Shown one piece after another: positions 18,483-27,839 of a stretch of 58,611 nt of DNA. The DNA lies in contig JBMNRU010000020.1 of the NCBI GenBank assembly GCA_050944855.1, forward strand, positions 1-58,611, read 5' to 3'. Every line of letters starts with the position of its first letter. Within the stretch, counting starts at the first letter, position 1. Made by a program: the position numbers and the translations under genes. Below the pieces are notes generated by a model that had not been told where the DNA came from, did not search any database, and worked only from the letters and a program-made list of their open reading frames with translations. This DNA is from Lactonifactor sp050944855 (GTDB lineage Bacteria; Bacillota; Clostridia; Lachnospirales; Lachnospiraceae).

Positions 18483-18511
18483 CATGCCCTTCGGGCGGGC
18501 GGGCTTCGCAC
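18483..18511 (-). repeat. Double-hairpin intergenic repeat, copy A
   Basis: On the minus strand the core reads GTGCGAAGC, CCGCCC, then GCCCGAAGGGCATG. It contains the hairpin GCCC-GAA-GGGC and a degenerate GTGC-GAA-GC hairpin. Copies B (19908-19936) and C (28507-28533) share the layout. It lies in the gap before lepA, within its likely 5' untranslated region. Confidence 0.55.
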
Positions 18512-18516
18512 GATAA

Positions 18517-18546
18517 AGTATACCATACAGGGCGTGAATTTGTCAT
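18517..18546 (-). promoter_or_regulatory. Possible lepA promoter
   Basis: Minus-strand ATGACA - 18 nt - TATACT overlaps the end of spoIIP. It would start transcription just before repeat copy A. Read-through from spoIIP is the alternative. Confidence 0.35.
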
Positions 18547-19856
18547 TCTCCTTTTAAAACTTTATCTAAAATATCTGCCAGCGGCTCCATGGCATTTCTT
18601 TCTTCCTCCACGGTATTGGTCTGCGCACCGCATTCCACAAGAAGAGACTTCGGTCTCAAATGCAGATTGTAACGGTAGCCCTTCAGATAAATTGTCCTGG
18701 CCAGGCCCGGATAATATTTATCTGCCATCAGATGCAGCTGCAGAGAAAAGGCCAGATTATCTTCTATGTAGGGATTGGGCAGAGAAGAAATGTCCCCGTT
18801 CTTAGTGGTCCGGCTGAGGCCGTTAAAAAACATAATCTGAGCAGTTGGTTTTCCATTCAGATCTGTGACCAGATGTCTGTTTTCCGCCACACCGTCCCGA
18901 TGCAGATCTATGACCACCTCAATGCTGGGATTCTCCTCAAGAATCCGGGATATTTTTTCCCTGGCGATAGAATACGCCTTGCTTCTGTCCAGACTGCCGT
19001 CCACCACATCAAACACATCCGTCACGTGAATCACCTGGTAACCGTAAGTGTCCTGCAAAAGACTGGTCAAATACTCCCCCACACCTACCACCGTATCTGC
19101 TGTCTCCCCATCTCTGGAATCCGCAAATGCCTCCTGCGAATGGGTATGATAGATCAGGATCTGGGGCTGATCGGCTGTGGTTGTCATACGAAGGTCTTTT
19201 GTCACCAGCGCCGTCCCGTTCAACTGTTCGCTGCTGATGGTAGTTGTCTGATCTACGGTAAAATAACTGTTTATGACAAAATCATAGTCCTGGAACTTTT
19301 CAAGAGGAATATCTTCCATTACCGGCTGCGCTTCTGTCTGAACATTTACTTCTGCCGACACATCCGCTTCCGCCGGCACATCGGCTTCTCCCTGCGCATC
19401 GGCTTCTGCCTGCATAGATTCCATATCTCCTGTATTTTCCAGGTTTTCTTCCGCCGGGCCTGCTTCCAGATTTTCTTCCCGGATCTTCTCCTGCAGATAA
19501 CGGGAATTTTCTCCTGCTATTTTTTCATACATCCCCGGACTTTCCACACTGGCCATAGCAGCAGCGCTGTCCTCTTCTAACAGAAAAAAAGGAATCTGTT
19601 CTGTCACCCGTTCCCAGATCCAATCCAGTCCGGTGACATGGTCTGTATCCTGCTTATGCAGCAAACCGGGCATATAATATTCCAATGCCCACTCCTGCAC
19701 ACTCAGATACATTTGCTCCCAGATTCCTTCTTTTTTATCCAAAACCTTTTCTTTTACCAGCGCATAGCCGGCACAGAGAAGGTACACGCCCATCATCACT
19801 GCCGCTATCCACAAAAAAACTGTTATTGTCCTGTCTAATACCCGTCTTTTTCCCAC
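18543..19856 (-). CDS. spoIIP: Stage II sporulation protein P
   Basis: 437 aa. One N-terminal membrane helix (residues 9-30) is followed by a long low-complexity Glu/Ala/Val linker with repeated AEADVPAEADVSAEVNV units (about 140-172). The C-terminal SpoIIP amidase/endopeptidase domain has IYHTHSQEAF near residue 237, VVIDLHRDG and LVECGAQTN, which carry the metal and catalytic His/Glu residues. SpoIIP, with SpoIID and SpoIIM, thins septal peptidoglycan to drive engulfment of the forespore. It starts with GTG behind an AGGTG site and follows gpr. Confidence 0.93.
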   Translation of the reverse strand: MGKRRVLDRTITVFLWIAAVMMGVYLLCAGYALVKEKVLDKKEGIWEQMYLSVQEWALEYYMPGLLHKQDTDHVTGLDWIWERVTEQIPFFLLEEDSAAAMASVESPGMYEKIAGENSRYLQEKIREENLEAGPAEENLENTGDMESMQAEADAQGEADVPAEADVSAEVNVQTEAQPVMEDIPLEKFQDYDFVINSYFTVDQTTTISSEQLNGTALVTKDLRMTTTADQPQILIYHTHSQEAFADSRDGETADTVVGVGEYLTSLLQDTYGYQVIHVTDVFDVVDGSLDRSKAYSIAREKISRILEENPSIEVVIDLHRDGVAENRHLVTDLNGKPTAQIMFFNGLSRTTKNGDISSLPNPYIEDNLAFSLQLHLMADKYYPGLARTIYLKGYRYNLHLRPKSLLVECGAQTNTVEEERNAMEPLADILDKVLKGE

Positions 19857-19907
19857 CGAATCACCTCATATCTATATATGAGTGAATCGGACAAATTATA
19901 CCTTATC

Positions 19908-19936
19908 GCGCCAGGTGCATCCGCCCAAAGGGCATG
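19908..19936 (+). repeat. Double-hairpin intergenic repeat, copy B
   Basis: Plus-strand core GCGCCAGGTGC, ATCC, GCCCAAAGGGCATG. It has two small hairpins in tandem (GCGC..GTGC and GCCC-AAA-GGGC) and matches copies A and C. The preceding TATACCTTATCG also matches the flank of copy A. It lies between the gpr stop and the spoIIP start, in the opposite orientation to copy A. Confidence 0.55.
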
Positions 19937-19955
19937 GGCAAAGCAAGTCCTGTGC

Positions 19956-20861
19956 CTAGTTTCTTGCAAAAGCAATATTCAGGCCCTCAGAAATGGTATA
20001 AGATAATCGTTTTACTGTTTCATCCACGTCTTTGGGAGTTACAAACATACTGTACAGATGCGGAGTGATCATCTCATCCAAGAATTCCTTTTTCTCTGCT
20101 TCCTCCAGCGTATCCAGAAGATGTGCCATAGCGTCATGGACAATGGTTGCCGCATCCACTACGGTAGGCACGCCAATGCCTATCACCTTCACGCCAAGGG
20201 TCTTCTGTGTCAGCCCATCCCGGTTATTCCTCACACCGGCGCCCGGGTGAATCCCTGTATCCGTAATCTGAATGGTACGGTTCAACCTTCGTGTACTTCT
20301 GGCTGCCAGCGCATCAATGGCAATCACCAGATCCGGCTTGGTTTCCGTTACCACACCCTGAATAATCTCCAAAGTTTCCATACCGGTCTGAGCCATAACC
20401 CCCGGGACAAGCCCGCTCACACTGTAGGCTCTTTCTTCTCCCATACTTTCCACGCCATACTCCCGTATCACATGACGGGTGATCCGCAAATTACGGATCA
20501 CATCCGGCCCCAGCGCATCCGGTGTAATATCCTGATTCCCCAGCCCCACGATCAAAACGGACATATCGTCCCGGAATTCTACCAGTTTTCGGATATGCTT
20601 TGCCAGTTCCACAGAAATCTCTCTGTGGTACGCTTCGTCCGGCACCGAAAGATTAGGAGCCTCCAGCGTAATATAAGTTCCCTGTGGTCTCCCCATGGCT
20701 TTTGCTCCATTTTCCGTCTCGATCTTCACCGTTGTCGTACGAATATCTTTTTCTTCATTATAATCCTCTTCGATCACAACACCTCGAATCTCCACATGAT
20801 CTTCTTCATACTTTTCCTTTGCTTCCACCGCCAGATCTGTACGTATCCTCTGCATACTCAT
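19956..20861 (-). CDS. gpr: Spore germination protease Gpr
   Basis: 301 aa. The N-terminus RTDLAVEA is typical of the GPR zymogen. The segments SVLIVGLGNQDITPDALGP, VSGLVPGVMAQTGMET and IAIDALAARS are hallmark Gpr sequences. The protease is made in the forespore and cleaves small acid-soluble spore proteins on germination. ATG at 20861 is preferred over 20867 because the GGGAG site would be too close to the first ATG. The gene order gpr-spoIIP-lepA-hemW matches other spore formers. Confidence 0.95.
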   Translation of the reverse strand: MSMQRIRTDLAVEAKEKYEEDHVEIRGVVIEEDYNEEKDIRTTTVKIETENGAKAMGRPQGTYITLEAPNLSVPDEAYHREISVELAKHIRKLVEFRDDMSVLIVGLGNQDITPDALGPDVIRNLRITRHVIREYGVESMGEERAYSVSGLVPGVMAQTGMETLEIIQGVVTETKPDLVIAIDALAARSTRRLNRTIQITDTGIHPGAGVRNNRDGLTQKTLGVKVIGIGVPTVVDAATIVHDAMAHLLDTLEEAEKKEFLDEMITPHLYSMFVTPKDVDETVKRLSYTISEGLNIAFARN

Positions 20862-20988
20862 AATCATTTCTCCCTTTCCTACAAGCTCTCCAATTTACCG
20901 CTTTCCGGTCCTTTATTTCGTAAGACGAAAGACTTTGTTCCTACGTGGTTTCACGGCATATTTTTTACAAATTCTCTTATTTTATGTA

Positions 20989-21017
20989 TTGACAACCAGA
21001 AACTTATGGAATAAAAT
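20989..21017 (+). promoter_or_regulatory. rpsT promoter
   Basis: A perfect TTGACA, a 17-nt spacer and TAAAAT. The -10 ends 82 bases before the rpsT start codon, leaving a structured leader. Confidence 0.85.
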
Positions 21018-21031
21018 ATATGAGTATGTTC

Positions 21032-21093
21032 GTATTGGAGCGCCCGTGTCTGTTCCAATACTTCTGATAACAAAAAAGCATAAATTGGAGGTG
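21032..21093 (+). promoter_or_regulatory. rpsT leader with competing hairpins
   Basis: GTATTGGA (21032-21039) pairs with TCCAATAC (21054-21061) in an 8-bp stem with a 14-nt loop. The core ATTGGA occurs again at 21084-21089 as part of the ribosome-binding site TTGGAGGTG. The arm TCCAAT could therefore pair either with the upstream copy or with the ribosome site. This is the geometry expected of an autoregulatory leader, but no family was matched. Confidence 0.5.
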
Positions 21094-21099
21094 AACGGT

Positions 21100-21363
21100 T
21101 TGGCAAACATTAAATCCGCTAAAAAAAGAGTTTTAGTAACAAGAACAAAAACAGAGAGAAATAAAGCAATCAAGTCTGCAGTAAAGACATCTGTAAAGAA
21201 AGTTGAGGCTGCAGTAAAGGCAAACGATAAAGAGGCTGCAAAGGCAGAATTATCTGCAACAGTATCTATGATCGACAAAGCTGCTTCTAAAGGTGTATAC
21301 CACAAAAATACAGCAGCCAGAAAAGTGGCTCGTTTATCAAAAGCCGTTGATTCAATCGCTTAA
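21100..21363 (+). CDS. rpsT: 30S ribosomal protein S20
   Basis: 87 aa, Lys/Ala-rich and helical, beginning ANIKSAKKR after the initiator, with GVYHKNTAARKVARLSKAV at the end, both typical of S20. The start is TTG at 21100, 7 bases after GGAGGTG. A longer frame opens upstream at 20935 but would read through the promoter. S20 binds 16S rRNA early in 30S assembly. The gene is divergent from gpr and convergent with holA, and has its own promoter and terminator. Confidence 0.95.
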   Translation: MANIKSAKKRVLVTRTKTERNKAIKSAVKTSVKKVEAAVKANDKEAAKAELSATVSMIDKAASKGVYHKNTAARKVARLSKAVDSIA

Positions 21364-21378
21364 GATTATATAAGATAA

Positions 21379-21411
21379 AAAGAACTATCGTACCGTCAGC
21401 GATAGTTCTTT
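21379..21411 (+). terminator. rpsT terminator
   Basis: A 12-bp stem (AAAGAACTATCG / CGATAGTTCTTT) with a 9-nt loop, continuing into a T7 run. Classic intrinsic terminator. Confidence 0.92.
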
Positions 21412-21478
21412 TTTTATTCTTAGCGCAAAAACACTCTGCGAAGAAATACACACGATGCACAGAGAAAAACTGCTTTGT

Positions 21479-22456
21479 CTATGCACTGTACCGGATCAAT
21501 AATAATTCTACACTGAGGACGTCCTGCACTTTGCCGGTCTTTACATCCTCCTCTGCCTGTACACAATCCTGTACTGCCTGCCGCAGTATCTGCGTACTGT
21601 ACCGGTTCGCATAACTCTGATAATTCCGTACCACAAAACTCTGCAGCCCTGTTTTCTGAGCAATCATTTTTCCATCAAATCCAAGGGCGGACAATTCTTT
21701 TACCTGCAAAATCAGATGAAACTGCCGGGCCAGCAGAAATAAAATTCGCATAGGCGGTTCTTTTAATGCCAGCAGATCATAATACAGATCCAGAGCCTTC
21801 TTCTGATTCTTATCCGCAACAGCCCGGATCATATCAAAAATTTTATTTGTCATCTGGGTAGTCCCCACTGCCTGAATATCCTGCGTCGTGATCACATCCC
21901 GGCCCATGGTATAGCACAATAATTTTTCTAATTCCCTCTCAATATTCCCCATATCGGTCCCGGTCATAGTCAGAAACAATTCCATGTCCTTCCGGGTAAT
22001 CTGTCTGCCTTCCCGCTTTAAAATTCCCAAAACCCATTTCATCAGAGTCTGGCTGTCCTGGAAGGCGAATTCTACCACTCTGCCGGCCTTTTTTACAGCT
22101 TTGAACATACGGCTTCTTTTGTCGACCTCATCCTCCACAAAAAGCAGGCAGAGATAATTCGGCAGCTGTTCCATGTAGTCCGCCAGCTCATCACATTTAT
22201 TTTTAAAAAATCCGGTGTCCTGGCAGATAATCAGACGTTTCTCTGCAAAAAAAGGCATCGTCTCCGCCAGATCGATAATCTCTTTCGGATCGGTCTTTTT
22301 CCCCTCAAACCCACTGCAATTCATGGTATCTTCTTCCGGAAACAGTGCTTTTTTCAGTCTCCCTTTATACTGTTGTTTTAAATAGCCTTCCGGTCCGTAA
22401 AAAAGATACACCGGGCGAAACGTATTATTTTTTATATCTTCCAGAACACTTTTCAT
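21479..22456 (-). CDS. holA: DNA polymerase III subunit delta
   Basis: 325 aa. The N-terminal AAA-like domain begins with FRPVYLFYGPEGYLK, and the middle and C-terminal HolA clamp-loader domains include LARQFHLILQVKELSALG. The delta subunit opens the sliding clamp. ATG at 22456 has the well-spaced AAGGAG site; a frame five codons longer exists. It is the last gene of the comEA-comEC operon, 25 bases after comEC. Confidence 0.92.
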   Translation of the reverse strand: MKSVLEDIKNNTFRPVYLFYGPEGYLKQQYKGRLKKALFPEEDTMNCSGFEGKKTDPKEIIDLAETMPFFAEKRLIICQDTGFFKNKCDELADYMEQLPNYLCLLFVEDEVDKRSRMFKAVKKAGRVVEFAFQDSQTLMKWVLGILKREGRQITRKDMELFLTMTGTDMGNIERELEKLLCYTMGRDVITTQDIQAVGTTQMTNKIFDMIRAVADKNQKKALDLYYDLLALKEPPMRILFLLARQFHLILQVKELSALGFDGKMIAQKTGLQSFVVRNYQSYANRYSTQILRQAVQDCVQAEEDVKTGKVQDVLSVELLLIRYSA

Positions 22457-22481
22457 AAGTCTCTCCTTCACGTCTCTCTAT

Positions 22482-24752
22482 TTAGGGATAGTATACACTG
22501 TTTTGCATCTTCTGAAAAGTCACAATCGGCTTTTCTCCGTCGCAGCGTATGGTAATCGCACCGGTATCCGGGGTCTTAAATATAACGCTTCCGCTCTTTC
22601 TCAATCGATCTAATACTTCCGGATGAGGATGCCCATAGCTATTATTTTCTCCACAGGATATAACGGCGATTTTCGGCATGGTTTTTTGTAAAAATGCTTC
22701 TGTAGTAGAACTGTTGGAACCGTGATGCGCCACCTTCAGAAAATCCATCTGCCCTGCTTCCAAAGTTTCCAGTAATTTTGTTTCGCCTTCCCCTTCCACG
22801 TCCCCGGTAAATAATGCCTGTATCTTTCCATATTCCAGTTTCCAAACCTGCGAACCCTCATTCGTCTGATTCACATAATCTATGCCATCCTTTTCTCCCG
22901 GATGCAAACAGGTCAGCTGCATATCCTTTTCCCGGATACAATCCCCTCTCTTCACATATATAACTCTGCATCCTGCCTGCTCTCCTGCTTCTCTCAGATT
23001 TCTCATGTCCTCTGAGTTTTCTGCTCCTTCCCAATCCGGAAGCAAAAGATATTTTACCTTCAGCGAGGTCTGGTTTGCAGCTATCATCCGCAAAATTTCT
23101 TCTAAACCACCGGTATGATCCGCATCTGTGTGGGACACCAGCATATAATCTACCTGACGGATTCCCTGACATTTCAAGTAGGGCAATATCCGATACTGGC
23201 CCACCTTTTTCTCGCTGCTGCTTCCTCCATCCAACAAATAGGTATGCCCCTGCGGGCTGGTTACCACAACACTGTCCCCCTGTCCCACATCCAGAAACGC
23301 AGCCTCAAGTTCACTTCGAGGATGCCACACAAACAGGAAAAGAAATACCATACCTAATATTCCATACATTCCCTTTCTCCAAAAAGGGGGACTTTTTTCA
23401 CTGCGCCAGACCTGACATGCCAGAAACAGCACCGCATAATAGAACAGAATTTTCCAGATTTTGGGCCGCCCCAGAATACAGATGCCGGCAGGCAGTTGTG
23501 TCATGCAGCGGCAGCACAAATAATACACATCCAGAAGAATACTGCCCGGCAGGATTGCTAATTTCCCAAGCAGCAAAGAAAAAATCCCCACCCCACTGCC
23601 CAGTAAACCGGATACCAGCACGATCCCTGCGGTAGGCAGCACCAGTAAATTTAACACAATGCCATAAAGGGAAAGCTCAAAAAAATAATACAAGATTATC
23701 GGGCAAGTCATCAGAAATATTGCCGTACCGCTTTTTAATCCAACCGTCAGATATCTCCTGATGCTTAAAATTCCCGACTGCTTTCCCTCGATTTTATCCC
23801 TCATCCATACGGGAAACAAAACTCCAATTCCCAGCACCGCACTATAAGATAACAGAAAACTGCAGTCAAAAGCACGGGCAGGGCATAAGAGAACAAGGAC
23901 AATGGCGGACAGCGACAGCGCAGAGAGCATATCATAGGTCCTGCCCAGCACTTTTGCAAAAATCGCTGCCAAAAACATAAACAATGCCCGCAGTGTGGAT
24001 ATACTTCCTCCTGTCAGCAAACTATATCCGCCCAGCAAAATTCCTGACAGGACAGCTGCTGCCGGAATCGGCGTTCCCAGTTTACATAACGCAAGAAATA
24101 TCCCTGTGCCCAAAAAGGATATATGCAAACCGGAAATTGCCGTAATATGAGAAATGCCTCCCATTTGAAAACGCATTTTCCATTCCGGATCCATGCTGTC
24201 GATTTTCCCCAGCAGCATGGCCGCAAATATACCGGCTTTTTCCGGAGAAACCAATCGCGAAAGACTTTCCTGCAGATAACATCGAATATCATACCCTATT
24301 TCCGCAAACCAATTTTGTGAACCTGTAATCTGCATGATTTCCTCTGCGTAGATCTGATATCTGACATTACGGGCAGCATAATAAGACCTGGCATCAAACT
24401 GCCCGGGATTATCCGCTTTTTCCATCATCCCTAATTTACCTTTGATCTGCAAATACGATCCCATGGGATAACGGGGGGCTTCGGCTTTCCATATAACTTT
24501 TACATTTTTCAGGGAATTACTTTGATCCGATTGAACCAAAAAAGAATGTTTTACATAGTAAACAATATAAGATTCTTTCTCTTCTAATTGATAAACCTGA
24601 CCGGTCAATGTCAGAGAAGTTTCCTTCTTAAGAAGTTTTTCCACTTCCGGATCCGGCCGGGGATCCCGAAAATGGGTAATCCCCAGCGCTTCTCCCAGCC
24701 ATATGCAAAAAATCAGGCTTATTCCAAACAGACATAATGGCCTTTTATTCAT
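22482..24752 (-). CDS. comEC: ComEC/Rec2 DNA-uptake channel
   Basis: 756 aa. An N-terminal membrane anchor and an OB-type extracytoplasmic domain (about 60-150) are followed by the multi-helix Competence domain (about 190-450). The C-terminal metallo-beta-lactamase domain has LDVGQGDSVVV, SHTDADHTGG near residue 543 and VAHHGS, so it retains the nuclease-type metal ligands. ComEC conducts single-stranded DNA into the cytoplasm. The ATG at 24752 sits behind GGAGG and overlaps the stop of the preceding lipoprotein gene by 8 bases (ATGAATAA). Confidence 0.94.
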   Translation of the reverse strand: MNKRPLCLFGISLIFCIWLGEALGITHFRDPRPDPEVEKLLKKETSLTLTGQVYQLEEKESYIVYYVKHSFLVQSDQSNSLKNVKVIWKAEAPRYPMGSYLQIKGKLGMMEKADNPGQFDARSYYAARNVRYQIYAEEIMQITGSQNWFAEIGYDIRCYLQESLSRLVSPEKAGIFAAMLLGKIDSMDPEWKMRFQMGGISHITAISGLHISFLGTGIFLALCKLGTPIPAAAVLSGILLGGYSLLTGGSISTLRALFMFLAAIFAKVLGRTYDMLSALSLSAIVLVLLCPARAFDCSFLLSYSAVLGIGVLFPVWMRDKIEGKQSGILSIRRYLTVGLKSGTAIFLMTCPIILYYFFELSLYGIVLNLLVLPTAGIVLVSGLLGSGVGIFSLLLGKLAILPGSILLDVYYLCCRCMTQLPAGICILGRPKIWKILFYYAVLFLACQVWRSEKSPPFWRKGMYGILGMVFLFLFVWHPRSELEAAFLDVGQGDSVVVTSPQGHTYLLDGGSSSEKKVGQYRILPYLKCQGIRQVDYMLVSHTDADHTGGLEEILRMIAANQTSLKVKYLLLPDWEGAENSEDMRNLREAGEQAGCRVIYVKRGDCIREKDMQLTCLHPGEKDGIDYVNQTNEGSQVWKLEYGKIQALFTGDVEGEGETKLLETLEAGQMDFLKVAHHGSNSSTTEAFLQKTMPKIAVISCGENNSYGHPHPEVLDRLRKSGSVIFKTPDTGAITIRCDGEKPIVTFQKMQNSVYYP

Positions 24753-25686
24753 TTTCTTCCTCCACAACCAGGTTGCGATTTCTGGTAAAAAACTGATCCA
24801 GCGTAATACTATTCCGAAAAGTAACGTCACTCTCACCGTCAAGAGAAATCTGTACCTTTGTCACATCACAGGCGTCCATAATAGAATTCACAATAGAATA
24901 AATCACCACTTCCGGATCCGCATTTCCCACTACCTGGGGCGCATTAAAGGAGCTGTCCAAATTGACATAACACACCCCTTCCAAAACCGAAACGCTCAAT
25001 ATTTTTGTCTCCGAGGAAATGGGGCTCTGATGTCCCACAATTTTCGATCCCTTTTTCAGTTGTTCTACCACAACCTGTTCCAGCGGCACATTACTGCTGT
25101 AGTAAACACTCACTGGCTCTTTCACCAGGTTTTTCCCGGACGCATCCACAAAATACAGATTCAGAGTCGTGTACTGATAAGAATTGATATTCTTTCCATC
25201 ACTTTCCACAAAAGTCTCCGCCGTCATCACAGGATAGACATTTCCTTCACTGTCCAGCATGGAGCCTCCATTCACCTGAAACTGTACCTCTGCCACACCG
25301 GGAATCTGTATCAGGGATTTTACAAATCCTGCACGCACCAGAATTTCTCTGGTGTTTTTCATATCCGAATAGGTATCGCTGAAATTAACGATCACCCGAT
25401 CCTGATCCAGCTGATATCCTAATACAATCACCTCTTTTGGAAGCAAAGACCTATACTCTTCCTCATCTGTGGCTGCCTGCAAAAGCTGCATGACTTCTTC
25501 TACCATGGCCCCTGTATCGCTCTTTGTGGGCTCATACTCCACCGGATACAATTCCAGGCCGTTTTGATCCAGGTAATAAAGCTGATATTCTGTTTTCTGA
25601 TCCTGGCTCTTGCTGCATCCAACAAGCGAAAAAATCAAAAGCAGGCAGAACACAGCCGCAAAATACCGTCTGCCGTTTCTTTTCAT
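24745..25686 (-). CDS. GerMN domain lipoprotein
   Basis: 313 aa. A lipoprotein signal ends in the lipobox FSLVGC. Two GerMN (sporulation/germination, GerM) domains follow, recognisable from VIVNFSDTYSDM..VNGGS and CYVNLDSSFN..ISLDG strands. Proteins of this type sit on the outer face of the membrane; GerM supports engulfment and spore wall formation. ATG at 25686 is preceded by GGAGGTG. It lies between a histidine kinase and comEC and is translationally linked to both, so it may work with the kinase, as lipoprotein partners of sensor kinases do. That link is inferred. Confidence 0.82.
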   Translation of the reverse strand: MKRNGRRYFAAVFCLLLIFSLVGCSKSQDQKTEYQLYYLDQNGLELYPVEYEPTKSDTGAMVEEVMQLLQAATDEEEYRSLLPKEVIVLGYQLDQDRVIVNFSDTYSDMKNTREILVRAGFVKSLIQIPGVAEVQFQVNGGSMLDSEGNVYPVMTAETFVESDGKNINSYQYTTLNLYFVDASGKNLVKEPVSVYYSSNVPLEQVVVEQLKKGSKIVGHQSPISSETKILSVSVLEGVCYVNLDSSFNAPQVVGNADPEVVIYSIVNSIMDACDVTKVQISLDGESDVTFRNSITLDQFFTRNRNLVVEEENE

Positions 25687-25712
25687 TTCGTCCACCTCCC
25701 AGTCTGCCTGCA

Positions 25713-27179
25713 CTATTCCATGTAATAAAGAGGAATGCGAACAGAAAATGTCGTTCCTTCCTTTTCTTTGCTGTAAACTTTAATCGCGCCCCGGTGCATC
25801 ACAATAACACTTCTGGTAATGGCTAGTCCCAGTCCTGTTCCGCCAATTTCCCGGGAATGTGACTTGTCTACCCGATAAAAACGCTCAAAAATTCTCTCAA
25901 TCGAATCTTCCGGGATTCCAACACCGGAATCGGCTACCGTAATATAAACATACTTATGGTCCGCATTGATAGAAATCCGCACCCATCCGTTTTCCACATT
26001 ATATTTAATCGCATTTTCTACCAGATTCGAAAGCGCCAGCGTCAGCTTCACTTCATCAATCTCCGCCTCAACCGGCCGAAAACTGTCAAGGATCAACTCT
26101 ACGTGATTCTGTGCGGCAATGGGGCGCAGTCTCTTCACGATCAGCTCCAGAAGTTGATTGATATTGACTTCCTGAATATTCAGATCTACCGCCTTTTTGT
26201 CCAGTCTTACCAGAGAAAGCAGGTCTGTGATGATCTTATTCTCACGATCAATCTCCAATGCAATATCCTGCATAAATTCCTCATAAAGCTCAATGGGCAC
26301 ATTCTCCTGTCCTACCAGAGAATCCGCCAGTACCTTCATCGAAGCCAACGGTGTTTTCAGTTCATGGGACACATTGGAAACGAATTCCTGACGGGACTCA
26401 TCCAAAATCCTCATGCGGGAAAGCAGCTTATTGAACGCATTGGTGATCAATTCCGTTTCCGCATAGTCCGTTACCGAAATCTCTTCGTCCAGATACCCGT
26501 CCGTCAATGCTTCTATGGAACGGGACACCCGGACAAAGGGCCGCACCAGGATCCCTGACAAAATATAGCCCAGCACCAATACAAGGAAAATAATAACAGA
26601 CAGAAGCATATTGCCTTTTTGACCTAAAATCTCAATACTGTCCCGGATTTCCTGCGTGGAAAAGCTCATCAGCACAACACCCTGTATATTTTTCGATCCC
26701 GGATTTGCAATGGGAGAAGTAATCTCGATATAATCATTTTCCCCATCGTAACTGGTGATGCTGTTCCCGTTAAAACAATCCACAACCTCCTGGGACAGGG
26801 CATACTTTCCTGCATCCAGATTGTATGTATCTTTTACTATCTTGAAATCACGATTGATGATCAGAATACGCCCTCCGTAAAAGGTGGACAGCATCGTCAG
26901 CTCACCGTTGATCACTTCTGAATCTATATTATTCAAATAATTCTCACTTACCAGCTGATTACACAAAATATCGCACTGATTCCTCACATTGCTCTGACGT
27001 AACGAAACAGCACGATCTTCGTAGCTGTTTACGATTCCTCTCTCAATGACAATACTGGGTATGATCCCTACGATAACCAGCAAAGACATGATCCAGAATC
27101 GTAAACTTTTAAAAAATGGTAATTTTTCTCTTATGCTAAACCTGGAAATAATAACCCACTCCCCACTTTGTATGCACAT
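25713..27179 (-). CDS. Sensor histidine kinase within the com operon
   Basis: About 488 aa. Two membrane helices flank an extracytoplasmic sensor segment of roughly 130 residues. A HAMP-like region, HisKA with SHELKTPLASM (phospho-His near residue 270) and an ATPase domain (NLVENAIKYN, DSGVGIPEDS, GTGLGLAI) follow. The layout resembles WalK-type kinases without a PAS domain. The start is uncertain: the ATG at 27179 lacks a clear ribosome site, whereas ATT at 27152 follows GGGGAG with ideal spacing, and a GTG exists at 27215. All three overlap the response regulator. The stop directly abuts the GerMN gene. Confidence 0.88.
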   Translation of the reverse strand: MCIQSGEWVIISRFSIREKLPFFKSLRFWIMSLLVIVGIIPSIVIERGIVNSYEDRAVSLRQSNVRNQCDILCNQLVSENYLNNIDSEVINGELTMLSTFYGGRILIINRDFKIVKDTYNLDAGKYALSQEVVDCFNGNSITSYDGENDYIEITSPIANPGSKNIQGVVLMSFSTQEIRDSIEILGQKGNMLLSVIIFLVLVLGYILSGILVRPFVRVSRSIEALTDGYLDEEISVTDYAETELITNAFNKLLSRMRILDESRQEFVSNVSHELKTPLASMKVLADSLVGQENVPIELYEEFMQDIALEIDRENKIITDLLSLVRLDKKAVDLNIQEVNINQLLELIVKRLRPIAAQNHVELILDSFRPVEAEIDEVKLTLALSNLVENAIKYNVENGWVRISINADHKYVYITVADSGVGIPEDSIERIFERFYRVDKSHSREIGGTGLGLAITRSVIVMHRGAIKVYSKEKEGTTFSVRIPLYYME

Positions 27180-27825
27180 ACTTCGGAGCGCTCGGCTTCT
27201 CTTCAATTTTCTCACGAAGCCGGCGGATATGTACGTCTACTGTCCTTACATCTCCCGGATACTCATAGCCCCATACGATATTCAGCAAATTTTCACGGCT
27301 GTATACTTTATTGGGATTATGCACTAAAAGCTCCAGAACATCAAACTCTTTTGCTGTCAGATTAACCTCTTTTCCCGAAATGAACAAACGTCTTCCCTCA
27401 CAGTCTAACCGCAGCTCTCCCACCTCTACAATGGCTGGCTTTTCCTGTGGCTTTTCCTGCTTCTGCGTACGGCGCATGATTGCTTTGATCCTGGCTTTTA
27501 CTTCCAGAATATTAAAAGGTTTCGTAATATAATCATCTGCTCCGTATTCCAGACCCAGGATCTTATCCATATCTTCTCCCTTTGCAGTCAGCATCACAAT
27601 GGGAACGCTGGAAAACTCACGGATCTGCTGGCACACTTCCAAACCGGTCAGTTTGGGCAGCATAATATCCAGCAGAATTATATCATATTCTGTGGCCTTC
27701 ACCTTTTCCAACGCTTCTTCCCCGTCATAGGCAGCATCTACTTCCATGCCATCCTGCTCCAGACTAAAGCGAATTCCCTTCACAATTAACTTTTCATCAT
27801 CTACAACCAACACCTTTTTGCTCAT
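27136..27825 (-). CDS. OmpR-family response regulator within the com operon
   Basis: 229 aa. The receiver domain has acidic pocket D9/D10, phospho-acceptor D53 (DIILLDIMLPKLTG), T80 and K102. The C-terminal winged-helix DNA-binding domain ends RTVDVHIRRLREKIE..GVGYYF. The overall resemblance is to the WalR/YycF and PhoP group. Paired with the overlapping kinase gene, 14 bases after comEA. Targets are unknown; auto-regulation of this operon is possible but not shown. Confidence 0.93.
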   Translation of the reverse strand: MSKKVLVVDDEKLIVKGIRFSLEQDGMEVDAAYDGEEALEKVKATEYDIILLDIMLPKLTGLEVCQQIREFSSVPIVMLTAKGEDMDKILGLEYGADDYITKPFNILEVKARIKAIMRRTQKQEKPQEKPAIVEVGELRLDCEGRRLFISGKEVNLTAKEFDVLELLVHNPNKVYSRENLLNIVWGYEYPGDVRTVDVHIRRLREKIEEKPSAPKYVHTKWGVGYYFQV

Positions 27826-27839
27826 TTCTGCACTCCTGT

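Noticed and set aside
20935..21099. N-terminal extension of S20
   Set aside because: It would cover the TTGACA/TAAAAT promoter and the leader hairpin; the TTG at 21100 has the ribosome site.
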